Positions 1 to 9,089 of a stretch of DNA of 12,613 nucleotides are shown piece after piece. A program made the translations under genes and the position numbers. The notes beneath the pieces are model-generated. The model saw only the letters and a list, made by a program, of their open reading frames with translations. It was not told the DNA's origin and ran no database searches. How positions within the stretch are numbered: the stretch's first letter is position 1; every line of letters begins with the position of its first letter. This DNA comes from Glomus cerebriforme. Its lineage: Eukaryota; Glomeromycota; Glomeromycetes; Glomerales; Glomeraceae. The stretch covers positions 4,079 through 16,691 of the forward strand of contig QKYT01000370.1 in assembly GCA_003550305.1 (NCBI GenBank). Direction: 5' to 3'.

Positions 1-3000
1 AATAAAAAATAATAAAAGAATATTAAGAGGTTAGCAATAAAGGAAAATTCAAAGAGATATTTAGTGAAGAAAAATAGAAAAAATGGTATTTAGTCGTCGC
101 TAAAAATTTGGTCAAAAAATTAGCGGAAAGAGTTCCCACTTTGAAATGTATTATTAAACTGACGTTAGCAAATTGATAAAATTCGTTTGATAATTGGAGT
201 AGATGTTCTAGATCAGATAGTGAGTGGACAAACCACGAGATATCATCCAAGTAGCCTACCACTTTAGGGGAAAAGGAGATACATTGATCTAAATCTGGGT
301 TATATATATTTTTAATTTTAATTTGATTAATTGAAAAGGAAGAACGTGAAAAATGATTTATGAAAGCGAACATAGGGTCGTAGTATATTGTCTATAATAG
401 CAGTGAAATGATTTCGCCCTGGTCGATACCCTGCAGGGCGAGATATGGGGTTGAAGTACGGTTAGGTAAGATTATTTCGTTGGAGCGATTAGTGAATAAA
501 TTGCAGATAATATTGATCAGAGTATCAGGNATTTTGATANNATAGAGAGCTAGGCGTAATAGGGATATATTAACCCTATCGTATGCTTTGCTNAGATCTT
601 GTAAACTGATCNATAGTGGTAAATGTTTTATTCTGCTGAATTCAATGGTATGTTTGATAATTCTGAGTGGTTCAAATGTAGAGTGACCAATCAGACCTGC
701 TTGGTTATTGTACTGTAATATATTGTTAAAGGATAAGATTTTGTTTAATCTATTAGATAAAATTTTGACGAAAAGTTTTCTAGTTGTTTCTAACAAAATA
801 ATCAGGCGAGAGTTATTGAGATCGTAATTAAACGGTTTGGGTTTCGGGATTGGGAAGAGGTACACTTTGTTCCAAGCCATTGGAAGGATTTCCGTATGTA
901 AAATTTGATTATAAAAAAGTTAACGCTTGTTTGAAGACCATAGGAGTATGTTTAAGATCTTCATAACGGATTCCTGAGATTCTGGGTGCTTTTTTGTTAT
1001 TGCATGTGTGGAGTGTGTGTGTTAGTTCTTCTACTGTGATGTCATTGCAAATATTATCAAACCATTCCTGTTTGATTTGTTCATTAGGGATGTATATTTG
1101 CTGCCATTGTGTTAGAATTTGGGAGATATTTTCATAATTAATATAGTTGTCATCTAATGTTTTTCCTAAGTTTTTGTAATGATTAATTGCTAATTGTTCT
1201 ATGGTGTTTGAGTCCGTAGTGAAAATTTGATTATTATCATTATCTTTGTAGGATAATATTGAAAGATCAATCGACTTTAGTTTTTGGTTTAAAATTGAGT
1301 TGATCATTCTTCTTTAATTGTCAGTAATATCCGAAATTCTATTGTGAATGTAAAATTTGATTTTTTCTTTATCATGTGATTCTTGCATTTTGGTGCGCGT
1401 CATTTTAAGTAGTCCTATAAAGGATTCAAATTGTGATTTGATATTGGAAAATAGGAGTTTGCTAATTGAGCCCGGCCAATATTATGGGGGTAAAGAAGAA
1501 TAGTTTTTTTGTGTCTCATCGAGGGTAATTTTGATGGAGTGCCATTTTGGGTACCAGTTATTTGACCATATTTCTGGAGGTATAGATGATATGTCTTCTG
1601 TATTGAAAATCTGTTTCAGGTATTTTTTCTGAAAATATTTAAGTGCGTGGGTCAATTCTATAATTCTGTTGTTTAAGGCTCTGATTTTCTATGGGTATTT
1701 GTATTTCTTGTACGTCAAAGCTTTTGTTAGAGGTAGCATATGTTGTTTGCTATTGTTGATTGTATGTAGAATTTCGTCGTATGCTTTGTTTATATAGCGG
1801 ACGTCAGTTAATGTGTTGGAGATATCGTTAATTGAAAGCTGCCAGTTGTTATTCAGATAGTGTTTGATGTGTTCTGAGTAGTTATCCCAGTCATCTGTGG
1901 TTAGAAGGTTGTAATTTATAAAATCTTTATTGTTGTTTATAATTAAGGAATTCTGTTTTGGAGTGAAGTTAAAAAAAGTTTTATCCAAGGTTAAGGTTAG
2001 TAAGTTGTGATTTGTTGAAAAAGTCAGAATGGTTAGAATAATATTTTCAGTGTTAAGAATGTGATTGTTCAATGATAAGTGAGTAAATATGTAATCTATT
2101 CTGAAAGAAACTGATGTTGATGTAGAGCAATGGAATGTTCCTAACGGGTTGACTAGAAGAGCTTTTTGGACATCAAACATTCTATGTGATTTAAGGGTAT
2201 TTATAAATGAGTTTTTTGTAATTTTCCTTTGTTTTTTTGTTGGGTTCGAGTTATCAGAGTGAGGTGCTTGTGTGGAGTTCTGTGTATTATCTATTTCTTC
2301 ATTTTTTCCCAAAATGTTGAAGTCGCCTAAAATTATATGATAATAATTATCAGCGGTATTAAGTATTTTGTTAATTTCTGATACACATTTTTCGGTGATT
2401 TTGGGGAGGTCATTTTTTGGTGCGTGACTTGCTGGTAAATATACACTAGTGATGCGTAAAATTTGTTTTTGTCTAAAAAAAAGGTCAATTGTTAAAAGAC
2501 GTCCATTGAACGTTTGTCTTTTTGATATATGGTTATAATATTCTTTTTTGATTATTATAGATGTTCCGGTGCCTTTGTATTTTCCGGTGTTGTCGTGTAC
2601 TGTATAGTAGGTTTCTGTAATGTTAGTTAGAGGGTTAAAAATATCGAACGGTCTGTTATTATCGTAAAGTACATGATTATTATATAATNCTGTTTCTGTA
2701 ATACAAAGAATATCTAATTCGTATGTAATTAGTAAATTATGAAGGTCAGTAATTTTTTCCCTATTGTGATATCCTTGTCTAATGTTTAGGGTGCCAATTT
2801 TGAATATGTCAAAATCATTTGAAAATTCGTTGTTGTGTTATCTATTTTGTGTTTTGTTGAGTATGATTTTCTAGAGGAATAATTTTTGTGTCTAAGTTTT
2901 TTATAATTTGAATCGTGTTGTAAATTATCTGTGGTTGGATTAGAATCAGAATGGGGTATCTTCTTAATGGTGTCAGCCATGGTTTCCAAAATATTTGTAT

Positions 3001-3034
3001 TGTGATGTTGAAGAATTAGCTGTCGTTCTGTCAT
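1..3034 (-). pseudogene. LINE ORF2, APE endonuclease plus reverse transcriptase, broken, partial
   Basis: The likely start is the ATG at 3034-3032, 48 nt after the ORF1 stop. After about 65 codons the frame must shift once (around 2800-2840) to enter the endonuclease. The endonuclease keeps its catalytic set: Asn in GTLNIRQG (2772-2795), Glu in CITET (about 2691-2708), ILGDFN (2316-2333), RIDYIF (about 2085-2105) and a final His in TNH (2007-2015, usually SDH). The same frame runs on through stops at 1689-1691 (TAG), 1482-1484 and 1314-1316 (both TAA). It reaches the RT entry NNKKAP, then shifts at a T6 run (911-916). RT blocks follow: PIPKP, SKAYDRV, GIDQGE, a TAG at 392-394 where the family has Trp, and YLDD (242-253). 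A further TAA is at 23-25. The frame below about 145 no longer resembles RT. ORF2 would nick target DNA and prime reverse transcription from it. Confidence 0.88.
98..125. repeat. Imperfect palindrome CGCTAA...TTAGCG
   Basis: CGCTAA at 98-103 and TTAGCG at 120-125 are exact inverted copies. The A/T-rich interior is also partly complementary, with about three mismatched pairs. It sits where the LINE ORF2 frame stops looking like reverse transcriptase. It may therefore belong to non-LINE sequence, such as the end of another repeat or an intergenic motif. Its function is unknown. Confidence 0.45.
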
Positions 3035-3082
3035 ATTTGCATATATAAAAAAAAAAGATATGAGTAATTAGTTTGCGCCGAT

Positions 3083-5446
3083 CTAACTGGAGATATTTAA
3101 CCAGCGGTTATTCTGTGATTGGATGTTATCTTGTTGGTTGGGGTCTGAATCTGTATGGAAAGCATTGTTAGTATAGTTTTCATCTTCATCTGGGTATTTC
3201 GAGGGTAAGGTTTCGGTGTAGTTAGGTATATAGTTATTATCAATACTCTGGTTATTAGGTGATATTGAAGAAGGTCCTGCTTGTGTGGAGTTATTATCGA
3301 TGCTGTCATTAAAAGAAGTTATTGATTGTAGGGTTCCTATGTTAGTGGTCTTTGTTGGGATTGGGTTAGGTATAGGTTTGATCGGTGATAAGAATTTGTA
3401 AAGTGAATAGCTAGTCTTTTGTTGTTGAGGTGTGTTTGGTTTCTGGTGATCTTTGGGTGGGGAGAAGGAGCGTCTTTTCCTTTAGTTATTGGTAATTGAT
3501 TGTTGTGGATTAGTTGTGAGTTGTTCGTTAATCTTGTCTAGTTTATTGATAGTAAGGTCAATTTTATAGTTTAGTTGTAAATTTGTTTCTTTAAGTGATA
3601 ATAGGTTTTTGTTTGATTCGTTCTGTTCATTCATTAAAGTGTGGATCTGTTGTTGCAGTTTGTCGATAGTTTGGTTTTGTTTGGTTACGGTGTTGGTCAG
3701 AGTTTGAATATCTTTCAATAAATCCTTGATATAAGGTGTTTGTGTGTTATCTTAGTGTCTTTGATATGTATTTTCTTTGTTGTATTTTGATTTATTTGCG
3801 TTTTGGGTTAGCAGTTCTTGTTGTATTCTGGGATTTCTATTGATCACGTTATTAAATCGTTTATTCATATCATTGATTGATAAATTTTGATGTTGTTGAA
3901 AGGATTGTGCAGCTTTCTGTAGTTGTTCTGATCTATTACACTGAGTGAAGTCGTGTGAGGGAGAGCCACACACTGGGCATGTTTTAGTCTTTGGGTGTAA
4001 AATGTATATAGTTGATGAATCTACTTTCATTTTCCTGTTGTAGTTTATATAGTTTTGATGTTCTACGTAGACATACGCTGATTTTGTTAATCTTTTTGGA
4101 TGGGTATTTGTAAAAGTACATGTTTTTGCTTCGATTTTGTTTAATAGTGGTTCTATATTTTAGGTGGTTGCTGAAATAGGTATGCCTGTAATCTTGTAAC
4201 TAAATATTGTGCGATGTTTGAATTCGTCGGCTTGAGTTTCATTTGGTAAAATTCGAAGGATGAAATTTTCGTATGTTATCGACCACATGTCCTGGTTCAT
4301 AATGTTTTCAATTGATTTCTTTGANGAGAATTCTATTTTGAGTTGTTTGAAGTTTTGTTTCTTTTGATACTTTCTTGTACCGTTATATCCATTATGGTCA
4401 CGTGAGTTTGTTTTTATGATTTCTTCGAAAGAGTTAATAGGTCCTAATTCGTCTGAAATAAATTCTAAGATATTATGGTTATCTATATAGTGTGGGATAT
4501 CTACTATACGGATAGTGTTGAGTCTTTTAGTTTCTAAATATGGTTCTATAACTCTATTTAGATTATTTTGGTCATAGATGTAAAACTTAACATTTAATTC
4601 TGAAATTGTAACGTTATGTAATGAGTCCCTGATTTGTTTGTCATTGAATAGAATTTTAACGATTTTAATTCCCTTGAAATTCTGAATGGCTAAGATGCCT
4701 GCGAAGTCTTTGTTGAATTTTTTGTTGAAAACATGTCTGATAGATGATTTTAGTTGTTTAAATGTGGCCATCTTAAACGTGTTCAGAGGGGCAAAAGCTA
4801 TATATTGCGTTTGATTAGTGTTTAACTGAACATCCGAAATATCAATGATGTCACTGTTTTGATCCTCTTGTCTATAATTGGGGAGTTGCATTATTTGTTG
4901 TTGTTGTTGATCAGTGTTTGTTGATGTAGTGACATAATTAAAATCATGTTTTTTAGTAATAGGGGCTAATCCTTGATTAGTTATGGAAGGATTATCAATT
5001 TCTTTGTTTTTGCCTTTGTTATTGTTGTGTTCCGTATTGTGTGCATGGAAAGAGGCGTTGAGAGAGGAATCTTCTATAGGGGGTAAATTTTCTAATGTAT
5101 TGTTAATAAGTTGTGTGGTGATGTTATTGCCTGTCACGTGATTAGGCGACAGTTTGGAGTGTTGTGAGAGAATTTCGTTTGGGTTATTTTCCGTAGTGAA
5201 AAGAGTGTTTGGGGTTTTTTGGTTTGTTGAGTGTATTTCGTTGTTGTTTATGGGATCTATATCCATATTTTCTGTGTTATTTGAGTTGTCTAATTTGTTA
5301 TTTTCTTGATGAAGATAAGTTGAAGCAACTATTTCTTCGTCTATTTGTTGTGAAGTATTGTATTGTGTTGTTTGGTTAGTTGTAGAAGAAGAAACTTTTG
5401 TATGACTTCTTAGTTGTCTCGTATTGTTGTGGCTCTTTTGACTCAT
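3083..5446 (-). pseudogene. LINE ORF1, gag-like RNA-binding protein with CCHC zinc knuckle, three in-frame stops
   Basis: The ATG at 5446-5444 opens a frame that can be followed to a terminal TAG at 3083-3085, 788 codons including the stop. There is no frameshift, only in-frame TAA codons at 4160-4162 (codon 429), 3752-3754 (565) and 3482-3484 (655). Residues 1-210 are Asn/Gln/Ser/Thr-rich low complexity with a short poly-Q near residue 179. Residues about 225-430 are a folded-looking region that could be RRM-like (for example LNTIRIVDIPHYI). A canonical CX2CX4HX4C zinc knuckle (CPVCGSPSHDFTQC) spans residues 490-503 (3938-3979). Residues about 570-650 are a heptad-like coiled coil, followed by a Pro/Ser/Asn-rich tail. 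LINE ORF1 proteins bind element RNA and form the ribonucleoprotein with ORF2, and knuckle plus coiled coil fits that role. An N at 4325 makes one codon ambiguous. The frame continuity across the stops was checked codon by codon. Confidence 0.88.
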
Positions 5447-5739
5447 ATTTGTTTATTGTATATCTATAGTTATTTGAATATATGTATGTGTATAAGAAAA
5501 TTTTATTTTTATTTAATTTTTCTATTTTTTTACTGCGGAATTTTTTAGAAATTTGAACAATACGAGAAAGAGTTCCTAAAATACCAGTTCACCTTTTGCA
5601 AATCCAATAATTATTAATGAATAATAGTTATATTTATATATTATAAATCATGTGACATATTCGAAAAAAAATTTCCAGGCGATGTTTAGCAATTCCCAAA
5701 CTATAAATGAATAAAACTTAGGAGAATGGATAGTCAAAT

Positions 5740-5763
5740 CGCTGTTATATTCATGTGATATCA
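5740..5763 (+). repeat. Copy A of a diverged 24-nt direct repeat
   Basis: This matches 6413-6436 at 20 of 24 positions in the same orientation, and all four differences are C/T. It ends in GTGATATCA. More loosely matching sequence follows each copy, including ACTGTCA and CTCGAAG near 5988-6005 and 6508-6531. The 24-mer is therefore probably the best-conserved part of a larger decayed duplication. Confidence 0.5.
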
Positions 5764-6412
5764 GCTATTACATTTTATTTTATTTTTCTTTCAAGCGATC
5801 AGGATATTTTTTTTTTCATAACCTTTAATTTTAAATTCTAATTTTAAAATATTCACTTCTTTAATTCAATTTTATTGAAAATAAATACGAATAAAAAAAT
5901 TGAAACCCAAGTTTCGAACATTTAGTGACACACCTTCAACCTATTTTTCATAGTAAATTCGCTAATAATACCTAAAAATTTTTGTTGATACTGTCACCTC
6001 GAAGAAAATAATCTGGATATGGAAAATTTTTTTTTCAATTCAGAGTATTTTCAGTGACTAAATGTGGAAATAAAAAAAAATGTATTATCTTTAATTTCGT
6101 GTTATTTCTAATATCCCTAATATTCATATCAATTTATTAGATTATTCCCTCTGATCCTTATAGTAGTTTAACAACTTATTGTTAAATTTTGTTTATATTA
6201 TTGTTTTGTAATTTGGGCTGTAATACTCCCTACGGCTTATTATTGTTTGAAATTATATACTGTAGTTAGTTTTTTTTTATAATAAAGGAATTTTACAATA
6301 ATATCGGATAGTTATATTTTTTCTAAAAAATCCTACGTATATTTTTCTCAATCCGTAATTTATAATAATTATTATTTTGAGGTACTCAGACAGTCGAATT
6401 AAATGAAAGTAA

Positions 6413-6436
6413 CGCTGTCACATTTACGTGATATCA
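6413..6436 (+). repeat. Copy B of the diverged 24-nt direct repeat
   Basis: This is the partner of 5740-5763. Its core reads ACGTGATATCA where copy A has ATGTGATATCA. The C-bearing positions alternate between the two copies, so both seem to have lost cytosines independently. Confidence 0.5.
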
Positions 6437-6894
6437 ATCGCTAATTTTTGAGCACCGTAATAGTGAAATTTTCAAAGGGACATCAAAACTTCCAACGGTG
6501 GTAAATTTACTGTCATATTATTAACCTCGAAGACGACGATATAAAATCAACTTATGTCATTATGTCGTCGAAGTACAGTAAGTAATTAAAAAAAAATAAT
6601 GTGAAAAACAGAGAAGTTTTAGAGTTTAAGTGTTAAAAAAAGGAAAAGTAAAATTTATGGCGTTAAGGAGATTTAAGGAAATGGTGCTTTTTTTTAATTA
6701 TTTTTATCCATCAGTACTTGGTGCATATCTAAATTGAATTATTTGTCTATTATTCGATAAATCTGCAATAGTTGCATGTATATATATATATTTATTTATA
6801 ATAAGAGAATTATCAATTTTGTTACAAATTTTCTTGCATATTCGCTACAAAATATCATGTGGTGGTGCTCTGAGGGGGTCAATAAACAATCATA

Positions 6895-6948
6895 TTTTAA
6901 TTTCAATAAGTTTTAATTTCAATAAAAATTATGTTTTAACTTCAATAA
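6895..6948 (+). repeat. Three copies of a 15-mer (ttttaatttcaataa)
   Basis: Copies start at 6895, 6911 and 6934. The first two are identical and the third has one T-to-C change. The spacing is 16 then 23 nt. It is a short local tandem-like repeat in AT-rich spacer with no evident function. Confidence 0.7.
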
Positions 6949-7243
6949 ACACATGCTAAATATTCTTCTTCTCTTATTTTTTTTCTTTTTTAGAAACATT
7001 TTAAACCAGTTCTATTCAAATCATAAAATGTGGCTTCAAACATTATTATAGGATAATATTTCACTTTGTAAAACAATTCTGTGTATCATAGTATGAGCTG
7101 CTGGCGATTTTTTTAGGGATCAATTGATATTAATAAAGATTTCGAGATGAATTGTATATTAAACCACCCTAAAAAAAATGGGGTATTGCAAAAAAACTAA
7201 AAATTATAAATATTACAATATTTTTTCACCAATTATACAACTT

Positions 7244-7279
7244 TTTTCTTTGACTAAAAAATTTTCTTTGACTAAAAAA
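7244..7279 (+). repeat. Exact 18-bp tandem duplication just upstream of the ATPase start
   Basis: The unit ttttctttgactaaaaaa occurs twice with no mismatch (7244-7261 and 7262-7279), ending 10 nt before the ATG at 7290. It lies in the presumed 5' leader or core promoter. The identical units point to a recent duplication. Each unit contains a pyrimidine-rich TTTTCTTT and a TGACTAA core that resembles an AP-1/bZIP half-site arrangement. Any regulatory role is speculation. Confidence 0.85.
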
Positions 7280-7289
7280 TATTTTGAAG

Positions 7290-8875
7290 ATGAATAAATA
7301 TACTCTTTATTCTCTTCTCTTTATATTCTATATGTTTCTTTCCTATTTATCCCTTTCCCTTACATTTTTAGTAGAACCTTTTAAAAATCAATTATTATAT
7401 GTAAAAAATCTATTTACTTATAATACTTCTAACTATACAAAAGAAATTTTTTTCAACCGAAAACGAGAACTTACTAAATTCATAAAAGCATTTGGTGGGG
7501 ATCCTAAGATCCATATCGTTCTAGGTCCTCCTAGTACCGGAAAAACTGCCTTAATTCGTGAGATAATGAATAAAGGCAAATTCAACCCTCTTTTTATTGA
7601 CTGCCGTTTAGGGCAGTTCGATTCTTCAATAACTGTGTATTATTCCATATCCATGCAATTCAAGACATTTCTTGAAAAACAAATAGAAACGTTTAAAGAA
7701 ATCATGTCAGAAGCGGAAATAAAGGCAAAACTGCCTTATTTCAACTTAAAATATAGGCTATTTGACGAGAAAGAAAAGGAAGCAATCACTTACAATAGTG
7801 TCAATGAACTATTTGACAAAATTACTCGTTCTCTTCCAAATTGGAATTTTTGGTATGGATATAATATACCTCCACCAATTTTGGTCATTGATGAAGCAAA
7901 TTTGCTTAGCCAGCTTGGTAACAGTTCAAATGAAGGTGCAATCCTTCTCAAATCATTCCTTAATTGGCTTGTGGTGAATACAAAACAACAAAAACGGTTC
8001 CATGCTGTGCTTACCTCTTCTGATTCGTTCTTTTTAAATTGGGTAATAAACAGTAAGTCCATCTTGGAATAATATTTGGTAATAATGTAAAGGTACAATA
8101 TATCATTTTCTAATCTACACTTGTTATCTAGATCTACATATCCCACATGCAACCCCATATGTTGTTGGAGATTTGAGTAGGGAAGAGGCTGAAGAATATT
8201 TTGAAAAGCATGCTCTTCCTTGATATGGTAAGTCTTTTACAAAACTTATCTATTTATATATATCAAGTGCTCACATGATATTTATGATATTTATTATTTA
8301 AAAAAGGATGTGAAGAACTTACAGGCAAATTCAACAACATTCGCAGAATAACAGGTACACTATGCTTATTATTGATAGGTATATTGAAGAATATAAAAAC
8401 AATAATGGAAAGCTTAAAGGTATGTCAGACTTATTCCCTTTTAAAAGATGTCTGTTTCTGCTGACTGTAAAACTTAATGTTATACTATTATTTTACAGAT
8501 AACGAATTTTCGATTTTCAGGCTAGAAGACGATAAGTTGAAGCTTGGTCTTCATCCTGATAGTTTGAAATTTTCAGATAAACCTCCACCAGCCTGGACAC
8601 AATGTGACTTAGTCAAAACTATGGTGGCAATAGTAAAAGCAGAGGATCAAGGATTCATTTTAGAAGATGATTTAATTGCGGCGATTGGTTCTAAACAAGT
8701 CTATTCACTTATAGATTATAATTATTTACATCGCAGACCAACCAATAAATACGCCAATGATATTATTAACCCACCAGAGGAAGTAATTTTGACAGTAATG
8801 AATCAGCCGTCATTACGTGCGATGGAGCGTCTCCTATATAAAATTTCGACAAACAATAGTTCATCCTGTTTTTAA
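7290..8875 (+). pseudogene. Membrane-anchored P-loop (AAA/archaeal-type) ATPase, four exons, broken by one TGA and one frameshift
   Basis: Exons are 7290-8052, 8132-8227, 8307-8419 and 8499-8875, separated by GTAAGT, GTAAGT and GTATGT introns ending in AG. All joins keep a protein-like frame. The start is the ATG at 7290; the TTG at 7284 is in frame but unnecessary. Residues 5-28 are a hydrophobic segment, so the product is probably membrane anchored. Walker A is GPPSTGKT (79-86), Walker B is ILVIDEA (197-203, acidic pair DE), and HAVLTSSDS (238-246) fits a sensor strand. Exon 2 encodes VVGDLSREEAEEYFEKH, a motif common after the core in archaeal-type and Yme2/RNA12-like ATPases. Lesions: codon 285 is TGA (8221-8223), and a 1-nt deletion lies near 8355-8363 in exon 3. 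Intact length would be about 449 aa. As written, the product stops at 284 aa with the ATPase core present. The specific cellular role is unknown. Confidence 0.82.
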
Positions 8876-9089
8876 AATTTTTACGACTTATTTTTTACTA
8901 TGTGAAGTGTTTAGAAAAATATGTAAACACTCCCTCATATATGTATAGACTTTGCCATTGCAAAATACTTTTATTTATAAATATGGCAAAAATATAAAGT
9001 CTGAACTTTATATTAAATAAAATATATATTTTAACGAGTAATAAAAATCTATTTATTCCGAATCGTCCAATTTCCGTTTTTGTTACATT
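8876..9089. other. Convergent spacer with 3' ends of both neighbours
   Basis: This lies between the stop of the ATPase gene (plus strand) and the last recognisable codons of the minus-strand pseudogene. It is very AT-rich and contains AATAAA-like sequence (for example around 9015-9020) that could serve as a polyadenylation signal. It also contains the hairpin listed separately. No coding sequence was seen. Confidence 0.5.
8991..9014. repeat. Perfect inverted repeat, 10-bp arms, 4-nt loop
   Basis: AATATAAAGT (8991-9000) and ACTTTATATT (9005-9014) are exact reverse complements around CTGA. A second, bulged pairing nearby joins GACTTTGCCAT (about 8948-8958) with ATGGC...AAAGTC (about 8983-9002). 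The location between two convergent genes suits a 3'-end element, but a decayed MITE terminus is equally possible. Confidence 0.65.

Larger units (their letters stand above)
1..5446 (-). mobile_element. Decayed two-ORF LINE (non-LTR) retrotransposon, 3' part cut by window or truncated
   Basis: Reading the minus strand from 5446 downwards gives a gag-like ORF1, a 48-nt gap, then an ORF2 with an APE-type endonuclease followed by a reverse transcriptase. This order is diagnostic of APE-type LINEs. No LTRs, RNase H domain or poly-A tail are visible. The 5' boundary lies somewhere upstream of 5446 and was not located. The 3' boundary is either outside the window or near position 145, where similarity to RT fades. 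Both ORFs contain stop codons, so this copy is probably not autonomous. All seven N positions of the window (530, 540, 541, 593, 612, 2689, 4325) are inside this element, which suggests a multicopy repeat that was hard to assemble. Some lesions could therefore be consensus artefacts. The class is confident; the exact clade was not determined. Confidence 0.9.
5447..7243. other. AT-rich spacer upstream of the LINE and the ATPase gene
   Basis: I find no convincing gene on either strand. The first part next to 5446 presumably holds the LINE 5' UTR and internal promoter, but no boundary is visible. Two diverged copies of a repeat block are present, with core 24-mers at 5740-5763 and 6413-6436. A (TA)6 run is at 6779-6790 and a three-copy 15-mer is at 6895-6948. 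Long A and T runs are common. A 27-codon frame starting with ATG near 6657 has no support as a gene. I see no tRNA or rRNA. Confidence 0.6.

Noticed and set aside
3097..3309. 70-codon minus-strand frame
   Set aside because: It is an out-of-frame shadow of the Pro/Ser/Asn-rich tail of LINE ORF1, which runs to 3083.
6657..6737. 27-codon plus-strand frame beginning MALRRFKEM
   Set aside because: It is short, has no motif and no recognisable continuation through introns.
7790..8158. 122-codon minus-strand frame across ATPase exon 1
   Set aside because: It is an antisense shadow of a gene with clear Walker motifs and splice sites.
8355..8378. Possible 24-nt GT-AG micro-intron in ATPase exon 3
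   Set aside because: It is too short to splice. Its length is a multiple of three, so it would not repair the frame, and it would remove family-like sequence.
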